Source: Catenulispora sp. GP43
GTDB taxonomy: Bacteria; Actinomycetota; Actinomycetes; Streptomycetales; Catenulisporaceae
Assembly (NCBI RefSeq): GCF_041260665.1
Contig: NZ_JBGCCT010000015.1
Coordinates: 62,001 to 126,000, forward strand
Length of the DNA stretch: 64,000 nt
Direction of reading: 5' to 3'
Both the position numbers and the translations under genes were made by a program. Numbering within the stretch: position 1 is the stretch's first letter; every line of letters starts with the position of its first letter. The notes beneath the pieces were generated by a model. It saw only the letters and a list, made by a program, of their open reading frames with translations, had not been told where the DNA came from and searched no databases. Below are positions 7,897 to 16,319 of the stretch, one piece after another.

Positions 7897-8949
7897 CTAC
7901 CGCCGCACCCGCGGCCCGGACCCCGTCGACCCGCGCACCACCAGCTCCGGTGCGAACACGAACTCCGTGTGCGGGGCGTGGCCGCCGCCGACCTCCTCCA
8001 GCAGCGCGCGCACCGCGGCCGCGCCCATGGCGGCGACCGGCTGGCGCACCGTGGTCAGCGGCGGGTCGGTGTACGGGATCAGCGGCGAGTCGTCGTATCC
8101 GACCACCGAGATGTCGCCCGGGACGGCCATGCCGCGGGCGCGCACCTCGGCGATGGCGCCGAGCGCCATCATGTCCGAGGCGCACACGATGCCGGTGCAG
8201 CCCTTGTCCAGCAGCTTCGCCGCCGCCGCGCGGCCGCCTTCGAAGCCGTACAGCGAGTACTCGACGAACTCCTCGGGGTTCGCCACCCCCAGGGTGTCGC
8301 GCAGCGCCGCCGTGAATCCCTCTATCTTGCGGATCACCGGGACGTAGCGCTTCGGGCCGACCGCCAGGCCGATGCGCTCGTGGCCGAGGTCGGCCAGGTG
8401 GTTCACCGACAGGCGGGCCGCCAGCGCGTCGTCCGGGGAGATGAAGGGTGCCGCGATGCCCTCGGCGTAGCCGTTGATGAGGACGAAGGGCACGCCCCGG
8501 TCGGACAGCCGGTGGTAGCGGTCGCGGGAGGCGGTGGTGTCGGCGTGCAGGCCGGAGGCGAACACGATGCCGGCGACGCCGTGCTCGATCAGCAACTCCA
8601 CCAGGTCGTCCTCGGTGGCGCCGCCCGGGGAGACCGTCGCCAGCACCGGGGTGTAGCCGTGGTGGGTCAGGGCCCGCTCCACCGCCTGGGCCATCGCCGG
8701 GAAGATGGGGTTGTCCAGCTCCGGGATGATCAGGCCGATGAGGGCGGCGGTGCGCTGGCGCAGCCGGGTGGGCCGCTCGTAGCCCATGACGTCCAGCGCC
8801 GCCAGCACCGCCTGCCGGGTGGCGGCGGCCACCCCCGGTTTGCCGTTCAGCACCCGGCTCACCGTCGCCTCGCTCACCTTCGCCTGCGCGGCGATGTCCG
8901 CGAGTCGTGCGGTGGAGGGCAGTGAGGCGTTGTCCGTCATGGCGCCCAT
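7897..8949 (-). CDS. malR: LacI-family repressor of the alpha-glucoside operon (MalR/AglR-like)
   Basis: ATG 8949 is chosen because GGGAG sits seven bases upstream; ATG 8940 is an alternative. The 350-residue protein has an N-terminal LacI helix-turn-helix (LADIAAQAKVSEATVSRVLN) and the hinge around GYERPTRL. A periplasmic-binding-type sensor domain follows, with IGLIIPELDNPIFP and SVVGYDDSPL. It is the fifth gene of the operon. Palindromes containing CTTGCAG, the heptamer I recall for Streptomyces MalR/Reg1, sit in front of and inside the binding-protein gene. It probably represses the operon until an alpha-glucoside binds. The symbol rests on synteny. Confidence 0.8.
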   Translation of the reverse strand: MGAMTDNASLPSTARLADIAAQAKVSEATVSRVLNGKPGVAAATRQAVLAALDVMGYERPTRLRQRTAALIGLIIPELDNPIFPAMAQAVERALTHHGYTPVLATVSPGGATEDDLVELLIEHGVAGIVFASGLHADTTASRDRYHRLSDRGVPFVLINGYAEGIAAPFISPDDALAARLSVNHLADLGHERIGLAVGPKRYVPVIRKIEGFTAALRDTLGVANPEEFVEYSLYGFEGGRAAAAKLLDKGCTGIVCASDMMALGAIAEVRARGMAVPGDISVVGYDDSPLIPYTDPPLTTVRQPVAAMGAAAVRALLEEVGGGHAPHTEFVFAPELVVRGSTGSGPRVRR

Positions 8950-8975
8950 TCTTTCGCTCCCGGTCCTGGAAAATG

Positions 8976-10634
8976 CTAGATCCGCCACCAGGCGGCCGAG
9001 TCTGCGGGCAGGACGACACGGTCGGCCGTGACCGACACCTCGGCCGAGGCCACCAGCACCGTGCCCGGAAGCGGCAGCTCCACCGCCGCCGACCCGGTGT
9101 TCACCGTGCAGACGAACCCGTCGCCGCGCCGGAACGCCAGCACGCCCTCGGGCGCGGGCAGCCACACCAAAACCGTGTCGTCGGTCTCGGCGCCGAGCGC
9201 GGGCAGCTGCCGGCGCAGCGCGAGCGCCGAGCGGTACAGCTCCAGCATCGAGCCGGGGTCGCCGGACTCTGCTTCGACCGACTGCCCGCCCCAGGACGCC
9301 GGCGCCGGCAGCCACGAGGCCGTGGAGCCCTCCGGCCCGAAGCCGTACGTCGGCGCCTCGCCGGTCCACGGCAGCGGCACACGGCAGCCGTCACGGCCCT
9401 TCGAGGGGTCGCCGGACTGGATGCCCTGCGGGTCCACCAGGAACTCCACCGGGATGTCCAGCACCTCCGGCAGCCCGAGCTCCTCGCCCTGGTACATGTA
9501 CGCCGACCCCGGCAGCGCCAGCATCAGCAGCGCCGCGGCCCGGGCCCGCGCCCGGCCCACGGCGCCGCCGCCGTAACGCGTGACGTGCCGCTTCATGTCA
9601 TGGTTCGACAGCACCCAGGTCGAGGGCGCGCCGACCGAGCCAGCGGTGGCCAGCGAGTGGTCGATCGCGGTCCGCAGGGAGGCGGCCTCGAAGGGCCGGC
9701 CCAGGAAGTCGAAGTTGAAGGCCTGGTGCAGCTCGTCCGGCCGGACGTAGTTCGCCAGCCGCTCCGGCGTCGGCGCCCACGCCTCGGCCACGCCGATGCG
9801 CTCGCCGTCGTAGGAATCCAGCAGCAGCCGCCAGGCGCGGTAGATCTCGTGCACGCCGTCCTGGTCGAAGAACGGCAGGACCGCGTTGCCGATCATCTCG
9901 ACGTGGTCGGCGTGCCCGACGTCCGGGAGCCCGGGGGCCTTGACCATGCCGTGCGCGACGTCGATGCGGAAGCCGTCGACGCCGAGGTCCAGCCAGAAGC
10001 GCAGGACGTCCAGGAACTCCGAGCGCACCTCGTCCAGGTCCCAGTTCAGGTCCGGCTGCGCGGGGGCGAACAGGTGCAGGTACCACTGGCCGGGCGTGCC
10101 GTCGGGGTTCACGGTCCGGGTCCAGGCCGGGCCGCCGAACACCGATTCCCAGTCGTTCGGCGGCAGCTCGCCGTGCTCGCCGCGGCCCTCGCGGAAGATG
10201 TAGCGGTCGCGGGCGGCGCTCCCCTCCGGCGCCGCCAGTGCTTCCACGAACCAGGCGTGCTGGTCCGAGGTGTGGTTCGGGACCAGATCGACGATGATGC
10301 GCAGGCCGCGGGCGTGCGCGTCGGTCATCAGGGCCCGGAAGTCGGCCAGGTCGCCGAAGACCGGGTCCACGGCGCGGTAGTCGGCGACGTCGTACCCGAA
10401 GTCGGCCATCGGCGAGGAGAAGAACGGCGTGATCCACAGCGCGTCCACGCCGAGGTCGGCCAGGTACGGCAGCCGGGAGCGGATGCCCGGCAGGTCGCCG
10501 ACCCCGTCCCCGTTCGAGTCGGCGAACGAGCGGATGTAGACCTGGTAGATCACCGCGTCGCGCCACCAGTCGGTGCGCCGGGCGCCGGATTCGGACGCCA
10601 GGACGGCTTCGACGGCGAGTGTCTCGGTTGTCAT
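8976..10634 (-). CDS. aglA: GH13 alpha-glucosidase (oligo-1,6-/maltodextrin glucosidase type)
   Basis: This 552-residue GH13 enzyme carries all four signature regions: DLVPNH (about 116-121), GFRIDVAHG with nucleophile Asp225, GVAEAW with acid/base Glu284, and VLSNHD with Asp346. The WWRDAVIYQVYIRSF opening and the length are typical of oligo-1,6-glucosidase or alpha-glucosidase members. There is no signal peptide, so it acts in the cytoplasm on sugar delivered by the adjacent ABC transporter. It lies 58 bp after the second permease gene and 27 bp before the LacI gene. The exact linkage preference cannot be read from sequence. Confidence 0.88.
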   Translation of the reverse strand: MTTETLAVEAVLASESGARRTDWWRDAVIYQVYIRSFADSNGDGVGDLPGIRSRLPYLADLGVDALWITPFFSSPMADFGYDVADYRAVDPVFGDLADFRALMTDAHARGLRIIVDLVPNHTSDQHAWFVEALAAPEGSAARDRYIFREGRGEHGELPPNDWESVFGGPAWTRTVNPDGTPGQWYLHLFAPAQPDLNWDLDEVRSEFLDVLRFWLDLGVDGFRIDVAHGMVKAPGLPDVGHADHVEMIGNAVLPFFDQDGVHEIYRAWRLLLDSYDGERIGVAEAWAPTPERLANYVRPDELHQAFNFDFLGRPFEAASLRTAIDHSLATAGSVGAPSTWVLSNHDMKRHVTRYGGGAVGRARARAAALLMLALPGSAYMYQGEELGLPEVLDIPVEFLVDPQGIQSGDPSKGRDGCRVPLPWTGEAPTYGFGPEGSTASWLPAPASWGGQSVEAESGDPGSMLELYRSALALRRQLPALGAETDDTVLVWLPAPEGVLAFRRGDGFVCTVNTGSAAVELPLPGTVLVASAEVSVTADRVVLPADSAAWWRI

Positions 10635-10691
10635 GAACTCACGTGCCCCAGATTTTGTCGAACGCAGAGATAGTCGAACGGTGTGCGCGCA

Positions 10692-11636
10692 TCAGCCCTT
10701 GGCGCTGCCGGAGGTCAGGCCGGCCACCAGGTTGCGCTGGACGAGCAGGAACATCACGCCGGCCGGGATGGCGATCAGCACCGACGCCGCGGTCATCAGG
10801 CCCCATTGGTCGGTGTACTGCGAGACGAAGGTGCGCAGGCCCACGGCCAGCGTGTACTTGTCCGTGCTCTGCATGAACGTGTTGGCGAAGGCCACCTCGG
10901 CCCACGCGGTGAGGAAGGAGTAGAAGGCGACGACGGCCAGCCCCGGCCGGGCCAGCGGCAGCACCAGGCGCCAGAAGGTGCCGAACGGCGAGAGCCCGTC
11001 GACCTTGCCGGCCTCGTCGATGTCGATCGGGATGGTGTCGAAGTAGCCCTTGAGCATCCACGCGCAGTACGGCACCGCGGTGGTGCAGTACACGAGGATC
11101 AGCCCGGCGAAGGAGTTCACCAGGTGCAGCTTGGACATGATGTTGTACAGCGGCACGATCAGCACCGCGACCGGGAACATCTGGACCACCAGCAGCAGCC
11201 ACATGGTGGCGCGGAAGCCCGGGAAGCGCATGCGGGACACGGCGTAGCCGCACGTGGCCGCGATGAACACGCCCAGGACCATGGTGCCCAGCGAGATGAT
11301 CAGCGAGTTGCGGAACCAGGTGAGGAAGTCGGTGTTCTCCAGCACCTGGGTGTAGTTGCCGAAGTTCAGGTGGCTGAAGTCGCCGGGGTGGGCCCACTGG
11401 CCGTTGCCGGTCTTCAGCGAGGTCAGCGCGACCCAGGCGATCGGGAACACCGCGATGAAGGACGCGGCGATCAGCGTGGCGTGGATCGCGATCGACGCCA
11501 GCGGCGAGCGCTTGGTGCGCGAGGCAGTCCTCACACCACCACGCGCGCGGTCGGAACGTCCCCGCTCGGCGGACTTCGCGGGCTCAGTGGGCTTCACGGA
11601 CTCGGTGGGCTTCACGGACTCGGTGGCGGCGCTCAT
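10692..11636 (-). CDS. malG: Sugar ABC transporter permease, MalG-like
   Basis: This 314-residue inner-membrane permease has six hydrophobic segments and the cytoplasmic EAA loop (EAGKVDGLSPFGTFWRLVLP) that docks on the ATPase. The start overlaps the MalF stop as ATGA. The N-terminus has an unusual polar extension of about 45 residues with a tandem ESVKPT repeat (DNA about 11590-11630) before the first membrane helix. No ATPase gene lies in the operon. Many Streptomyces sugar transporters share a distant ATPase, MsiK, and that is the likely partner here. Confidence 0.87.
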   Translation of the reverse strand: MSAATESVKPTESVKPTEPAKSAERGRSDRARGGVRTASRTKRSPLASIAIHATLIAASFIAVFPIAWVALTSLKTGNGQWAHPGDFSHLNFGNYTQVLENTDFLTWFRNSLIISLGTMVLGVFIAATCGYAVSRMRFPGFRATMWLLLVVQMFPVAVLIVPLYNIMSKLHLVNSFAGLILVYCTTAVPYCAWMLKGYFDTIPIDIDEAGKVDGLSPFGTFWRLVLPLARPGLAVVAFYSFLTAWAEVAFANTFMQSTDKYTLAVGLRTFVSQYTDQWGLMTAASVLIAIPAGVMFLLVQRNLVAGLTSGSAKG

Positions 11637-12568
11637 GCCTGCACCTCCAGCTTGGCCTGCGAGCGGCGGTAGACGGTGGCGAAGACGAGCAGCATCGACA
11701 GGATCACCACACCGTAGGAGGCGGCCTCGGCGTACTGCCGGATGTTCGCGAACGCGATCTGGTAGGCGTGGGTGACCAGGATGTCGGTGGATCCGGCCGG
11801 TCCCCCGCCGGTGAGCAGGAAGATGACGTCGAACTTGTTGAAGGTCCAGATGACGCCGAGCAGCGTCACCGTCATCATCACCGGCCGCAGCCCGGGCAGC
11901 GTCACCATCCGGAAGCGCTGCCAGGCACTGGCGCCGTCCATCTCGGCGGCCTCGTAGAGCTCCTTCGGGATGGTCTGCAGACCGCCGAGGAAGGAGACCA
12001 TCATGAACGGCACGCCCAACCAGACGTTGACCGCGATCACCGCGATCTTCGCCGAGGTGGGCTGGGCCAGCCACTGCACGCCGTGCATCCCGAAGTACTT
12101 CAGCACGGAGTTGAACACGCCGTTGTCGTTGTACAGCAGGCGCCAGGCGAAGGCCGCCACGAAGCCGGGGACCGCCCACGGCAGGATCAGCATCAGCCGG
12201 TAGCCGCCGCGGAAGCGGATCTTGCGGTTCAGCAGGACCGCCAGGCCCAGGCCTATGGTGATGTGGAAGAAGACGTTGACGAAGGTCCAGATCAGCGTCC
12301 AGGTCAGGGTGCTGTAGAAGTGCCCGTCGTTGCCGGACAGGATGTCCCAGTAGTTGTGCAGGCCGACCGACTTGTAGCTCGGCGGGATGTGGTTCACGCC
12401 GATGTCGTGGCCGATGTTGGACTCGTCGGCGTTGGTGGTCGACAGGTACAGGCCCCAGACGAAGGGGTAGCCGACCAGCACCAGCATCACGATGACGACC
12501 GGCGCCGCCATGGCCCAGCCGTACCAGTATTTGTCGAACGAGCGGCCCAAGCTCTTGAGTGGACGCAT
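11633..12568 (-). CDS. malF: Sugar ABC transporter permease, MalF-like
   Basis: ATG 12568 is preceded by AAGGATAG at normal spacing. The 311-residue protein has about six membrane helices. It carries the EAA loop EAAEMDGASAWQRFRMVTLP near residue 215, and GGGPAGSTDILVTHAYQIAF, typical of the carbohydrate-uptake CUT1 subfamily. It pairs with the MalG-like permease. The periplasmic loop between helices 1 and 2 is short, unlike the long P2 loop of E. coli MalF, as usual for Gram-positive relatives. Confidence 0.87.
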   Translation of the reverse strand: MRPLKSLGRSFDKYWYGWAMAAPVVIVMLVLVGYPFVWGLYLSTTNADESNIGHDIGVNHIPPSYKSVGLHNYWDILSGNDGHFYSTLTWTLIWTFVNVFFHITIGLGLAVLLNRKIRFRGGYRLMLILPWAVPGFVAAFAWRLLYNDNGVFNSVLKYFGMHGVQWLAQPTSAKIAVIAVNVWLGVPFMMVSFLGGLQTIPKELYEAAEMDGASAWQRFRMVTLPGLRPVMMTVTLLGVIWTFNKFDVIFLLTGGGPAGSTDILVTHAYQIAFANIRQYAEAASYGVVILSMLLVFATVYRRSQAKLEVQA

Positions 12569-12628
12569 TTCTATCCTTCGGACTTCGGACCCTGTCGTGC
12601 CGTCATGTCGTTTCGGCGAGGAGGTGAG

Positions 12629-12671
12629 CCGCGCGGGAACCGGGACCCTCACTTCCCGGTTCCCGGCGCGG
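12629..12671 (-). terminator. Intercistronic hairpin between malE and malF
   Basis: Arms of 17-18 bases (12629-12645 and 12654-12671, one bulged base) flank an 8-nt loop in the 119-bp gap after the binding-protein gene. No U-run follows. A stable stem here is a common way to keep binding-protein mRNA more abundant than permease mRNA, through partial termination or 3' protection. That role is inferred. Confidence 0.5.
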
Positions 12672-12687
12672 CCGGCTTGCGCGGACC

Positions 12688-13995
12688 TCAGCTCTTGCTG
12701 AAGTCCGGCAGGATCTGCGCGAACTGCGTCGCGGCGTCGTTCAGCCCGTCCTGCGCCGACTTCTGGCCGCCGAGGATGGCCTGGTAGTCGGTGTCCAGCG
12801 GGGTGAACAGGTCCGAGGCGCCGGGGACCGGCGGGCGGCCGACGGCGCTCTTCAGCGGGCCCTCGAACGCCGAGAGGATCTTGTTGTTCGCGACCTGCGG
12901 GTCGGAGTAGGCCGAGGTGCGGGTCGGCAGCACGTTGTTCTTGGCGGCGATGGTGGCCTGGTTCTGCGCGTCGTTCAGGAACGCCACGAACAGGTAGGAG
13001 GCGTCGAGGTTCTTCGAGCCCGCGTAGACCACCAGGTTGTGCCCGCCGACCGGGGCGCCGGCCTTGACCGAGCCGGCCGGGACGGTGGCGATGCCCAGGT
13101 TGTCGGCGTTGGAGAACGCCGAGCCCTTCAGGTCGTCGGAGGTGGACCACGGGCCGTTGACGACCATGGCGACCTTGCCGTCCTTGAAGGCGGTCTGCAT
13201 GTTGCTGTAGCCGTCCTTGGTCACGTCGGTGACCGCGGCGCCGGACTTGATCAGGTCCTGCGCGATCCCCACAGCCTTGAGCGTGGTGGCGTTGTTGACC
13301 GTGATCTTCTTGGCCGAGGCGTCGATGATGTCGCCGCCCTCGCCGTAGATGAACGGCAGCAGGTAGTAGGACGCGGCGTCCAGGAACGTGCCGTCCACCC
13401 CGGTCTTGGCCTTGATCTGCAGGCTGTCGCTCTTCAGCTCGTCCCAGGTCTTCGGCGGGGTGGTGATGCCGGCCTTGGTGAGCAGGTCCTTGTTGTACAG
13501 CAGCGTCAGCGTGTCTGTGACCTGCGGAACGCCGTAGATCTTGCCGTTGTAGTGGTCCGACGCGTACGGCCCCGGCATGTAGTCGGAGGCGTCCTGGAGG
13601 GCCGGCGTGTTGTCCAGCGGCTGCAGGTAGCCCAGCTGCGCGAAGGCCGGCGTCCAGCCGACGTCGGCGCGCAGCACGTCCGGGGCACCGCTGCCGGACT
13701 GCGCGGCGGTCTTGAACTTGTCCTTGGCGTCCGCGAACGGGACGTTGACGTAGTTCACCTTGATGTTCGGGTACTTGGCCTCGAACGCCTTGATGATCGG
13801 CTGGTAGCTCGGCGCCTCGTTGGTGGCGTCGGAGGTGTCCCACCAGGTGACCGTGCCCTTCACCGAGGCCGGGTCCTTGGCGGCGGCCGACGCGCCGCCC
13901 GATGACTTGCTGCTGCTGCAAGCACTTGCAGCAAGCGCCAGTACCGCTATCGCCGCAATCCCGGCGCCACGCCTTGCAGACATGCTCCGTCGCAT
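12688..13995 (-). CDS. malE: Extracellular sugar-binding lipoprotein, MalE-like
   Basis: ATG 13995 follows AAGGAG by six bases. The 435-residue precursor has a Sec signal peptide with a lipobox (LALAASAC, Cys about 24), so the mature protein is anchored outside the membrane. The ITWWxxS-type opening (VTWWDTSDATNEAPSYQ) and the YGVPQVTDTLTLLYNKDLL segment are typical of family 1 solute-binding proteins for maltose, trehalose or alpha-glucosides. It is the first gene of the operon. The signal-peptide codons contain a perfect 9-2-9 inverted repeat matching the upstream operators. Confidence 0.87.
   Translation of the reverse strand: MRRSMSARRGAGIAAIAVLALAASACSSSKSSGGASAAAKDPASVKGTVTWWDTSDATNEAPSYQPIIKAFEAKYPNIKVNYVNVPFADAKDKFKTAAQSGSGAPDVLRADVGWTPAFAQLGYLQPLDNTPALQDASDYMPGPYASDHYNGKIYGVPQVTDTLTLLYNKDLLTKAGITTPPKTWDELKSDSLQIKAKTGVDGTFLDAASYYLLPFIYGEGGDIIDASAKKITVNNATTLKAVGIAQDLIKSGAAVTDVTKDGYSNMQTAFKDGKVAMVVNGPWSTSDDLKGSAFSNADNLGIATVPAGSVKAGAPVGGHNLVVYAGSKNLDASYLFVAFLNDAQNQATIAAKNNVLPTRTSAYSDPQVANNKILSAFEGPLKSAVGRPPVPGASDLFTPLDTDYQAILGGQKSAQDGLNDAATQFAQILPDFSKS
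13914..13933. promoter_or_regulatory. Intragenic operator-like palindrome in malE
   Basis: A perfect 9-2-9 inverted repeat, TGCTGCAAG-ca-CTTGCAGCA, lies inside the signal-peptide codons of the binding-protein gene. It uses the same CTTGCAG core as the sites at 14091-14116. A LacI-type repressor could loop between them. The Ala/Ser-rich signal peptide could also generate the pattern by chance. Confidence 0.35.
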
Positions 13996-14090
13996 CGAAG
14001 ACTCCTTGAGGGGCCACTTGAGGGGACAGCCGCTGCTATCTGCGCGGCGTGGGTCCCGACGGTAGCAACGGGCGCGAGCTCGTGAAAGAC

Positions 14091-14206
14091 CTTGCAGCAA
14101 GATTCTTGCAACTTGCGGATAACGATGCGGCAACACGGACTTCACATAAGCGCGGCGTGGGGCGGACGGTCGCGGGGCGACAGCGCTCCGCAGTGGTTGC
14201 TGCAAG
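14091..14206. promoter_or_regulatory. LacI-type operator cluster upstream of malE
   Basis: 14091-14101 reads CTTGCAGCAAG, followed at 14105-14116 by CTTGCAACTTGC, giving several CTTGCA half-sites in both orientations. A further TTGCTGCAAG lies at 14197-14206. The cluster begins about 95 bp upstream of the malE start in the 364-bp gap to the DeoR gene, so it lies where the operon promoter must be. The rest of that gap (14207-14288) shows nothing I can name. Confidence 0.55.
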
Positions 14207-14288
14207 TTTCAGCGGAGAGTTGGTGGGGCTGGGTCGTGTGGGAGCGACTCGTTTCGCACTGGCGGTCGACGGTCGTTGGTATGAGAAA

Positions 14289-14319
14289 ACCCGGGGCGCG
14301 ATGTGGTCACGCCCCGGGT
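14289..14319 (-). terminator. Rho-independent terminator of the DeoR gene
   Basis: Perfect 10-bp GC-rich arms (14289-14298 and 14310-14319) flank an 11-nt loop. On the minus strand the stem is followed by TTTTCTC. It lies 41 bp past the DeoR-family stop codon and separates that gene from the sugar operon. Confidence 0.8.
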
Positions 14320-14359
14320 CGGGAACTTCGCTAGGCCGGTCCCATGGACTCAGCCGCTC

Positions 14360-15151
14360 TCAATCGTCCCGCTCCGCCAGCACCAACTCGCCGACCTCCT
14401 CGGTCAGCACCTCCCGCGCCTCGCGCGGCAGCCCGTCGTCGGTCACCAGCACCGCGGCCTCGCCGAGCCCTGCGAAGGCCGACAGCCCGACCACGCCCCA
14501 CTTCGTGTGGTCGGCCACCACCACCAGGTTGCGGGCGGCGGCGACCAGCGCCCGGTTGGTCTCGGACTCCATCAGGTTCGGGCTGGTGTAGCCGGCCGCG
14601 GCGTCCATGCCGTACACGCCGAGGAACACCTGGTCCAGGTGCAGGGTGCGGATGGCCTGGACCGCTATCGGGCCGACCAGGGCCTCCGAGGGCGTGCGCA
14701 TGCCGCCGGTGAGGATCACCGTCTGGTTGGTGCCGGGCTGGGCGCTCTCGTGGGCGTGCAGCACGTCGGCGACCCGCAGCGAGTTGGTGACCACGGTCAG
14801 GTCGGGGACCCCGACCAGGTGCCGGGCCAGGGTGTACGTCGTGCTGCCGCCGCTGATGCCGATCGCGGTGCCGGGGCGCACCAGCGCCGCGGCCTTGCGG
14901 GCGATCGCGTCCTTGGCCGGCTGCTCCATCTCGGCCTTGACCGTGAAGGCCGGTTCGTCGGTGGAGCCGGCGCGCCGCACCGTCGCGCCGCCGTGCACCT
15001 TGGTCAGGAGTCCGCGCGAGTCCAGGACGTCCAGGTCCCGGCGCACCGTCATGTCCGACACGCCCAGCAGGCGCGTCAGGTCGTTGACCCGCACGCCCCC
15101 GGTCCGTTGGACCTCCTCGAGGATCCGCGCCTGCCGCTGCGCTGCCAGCAT
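14360..15151 (-). CDS. DeoR-family sugar regulator
   Basis: The start is taken as ATG 15151 (MLAAQRQARILEEVQRTGGV), which gives the usual length of 263 residues. The N-terminal DeoR helix-turn-helix is VRVNDLTRLLGVSDMTVRRD. The sugar-phosphate sensor domain follows, with SGGSTTYTLAR and TNSLRVADVL near residues 100-130. Regulators of this type bind phosphorylated sugars. Its position in front of the maltose-type operon suggests control of sugar metabolism, but it is separated by its own terminator and the operators there look LacI-type. Confidence 0.85.
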   Translation of the reverse strand: MLAAQRQARILEEVQRTGGVRVNDLTRLLGVSDMTVRRDLDVLDSRGLLTKVHGGATVRRAGSTDEPAFTVKAEMEQPAKDAIARKAAALVRPGTAIGISGGSTTYTLARHLVGVPDLTVVTNSLRVADVLHAHESAQPGTNQTVILTGGMRTPSEALVGPIAVQAIRTLHLDQVFLGVYGMDAAAGYTSPNLMESETNRALVAAARNLVVVADHTKWGVVGLSAFAGLGEAAVLVTDDGLPREAREVLTEEVGELVLAERDD

Positions 15152-15228
15152 CGGATTGTCCCTGTCCCCTTCACGCTGCCCCGGCTGCCCGGCCGGCCTG
15201 GTTTCCGGCTGAACGCACGGTAACACGC

Positions 15229-16287
15229 TCACCAACGCTTACAGGCCTGGTAGAGCGCCAGACCCGGGATCCGGGCCGAGCGCACCCGCCGCGGCGGGTC
15301 GAAACCGGCGGCGGTCAGCCAGGTCCGGAGCTCCTCCGCGGTGTACACGGTCGAGCCGGAGGTCAGCCGGACGAACAGCGCCAGGTGCGTGGCGGCCGCG
15401 TTCGCCCGGGTCCGGCCGGGCCGCGGCGGGTCGGCGAAGGCGTCCAGGACGGCCAGCGTGCCGCCGGGCTTCAGCGCCGCGGCGGCGCGGGCGAACAGCA
15501 CCGGGATCTCGGCCTCGGTGAGGTGGTGCAGCAGGTTGAAACACAGGACCGCGTCCTGGCCGTCCGGGAACTCGGCGGTGCGGGCGTCGCCCTCGAGGAA
15601 CGTCACCTGGTGGGCCAGCCCCGCGGCCTCGATCACCTCCCGCCCGACCCGCGCGCTGCCGGGCAGGTCCAGCACGGTCGCCGTGAGACCGGGGTGCCGC
15701 CGGCACAGCATCGCCGAGTACCAGCCGTGGCCGCCGCCGACGTCCAGCACACTGGCGGCCCGCTCCGGCAGCGCCAGCCGCCGGGCCACCTCGGGCGCGG
15801 ACAGCCGCGCCAGGTCCAGCTGGCCCATGATGTAGCGGCGCCAGTAAGGGTCCTCAGCTCCCCGGTCGTGGTGCTCCACGGAAGCGCCGGTCTCTATCAA
15901 TCCGTCCAGGTCCCGCCACCAGTCGAAGTAGTCGCCGCAGGCGTTCACGAACCGCGCCACGCCCACCTCGGACTCCGGGTCCAGCCAGCGCCGGTCGCGC
16001 CGGGCCAGGCGCACCCGGCCGTCCCGGGACCGGCGCGCGTGCCCGGCGGCGACCAGGCAGTCCAGCAGCAACCGGGTCGGCGTCGGCGCCAGGCACAGGT
16101 CCCGGGCGATCTCCTCGGGTGTGGCCGGCGCGCTCGCCAGGCGCGCGACGACCCCCGTGCGCACCGCCGCCACCAACACGCCAGAGGCCGCAACACCACC
16201 CCATGCTTCGGCGGCGGGAGTCGGGACTAGGTTGGCGCGCAGGGCGATGCGCTCCAATAGGGTGCCGCCACGCAGGGCCAGTCGCAT
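15229..16287 (-). CDS. SAM-dependent O-methyltransferase of a biosynthetic cluster
   Basis: This 352-residue protein has an N-terminal winged-helix dimerisation domain (residues about 20-110), including ATPEEIARDLCLAPTPTRLL. A class I methyltransferase domain follows, with the SAM motif VLDVGGGHG near 190 and LHHLTEAEIPVLF. This architecture is shared with plant-type/hydroxyneurosporene O-methyltransferases that act on phenolic or polyketide hydroxyls. It is divergent from the UbiA gene with only 32 bp between the starts, so the two must share a promoter region. It most likely methylates a hydroxyl of the type III polyketide product. Confidence 0.82.
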   Translation of the reverse strand: MRLALRGGTLLERIALRANLVPTPAAEAWGGVAASGVLVAAVRTGVVARLASAPATPEEIARDLCLAPTPTRLLLDCLVAAGHARRSRDGRVRLARRDRRWLDPESEVGVARFVNACGDYFDWWRDLDGLIETGASVEHHDRGAEDPYWRRYIMGQLDLARLSAPEVARRLALPERAASVLDVGGGHGWYSAMLCRRHPGLTATVLDLPGSARVGREVIEAAGLAHQVTFLEGDARTAEFPDGQDAVLCFNLLHHLTEAEIPVLFARAAAALKPGGTLAVLDAFADPPRPGRTRANAAATHLALFVRLTSGSTVYTAEELRTWLTAAGFDPPRRVRSARIPGLALYQACKRW

Positions 16288-16319
16288 GGTCCTTGCATAC
16301 CCCTGCCGAGGAGAACTTG

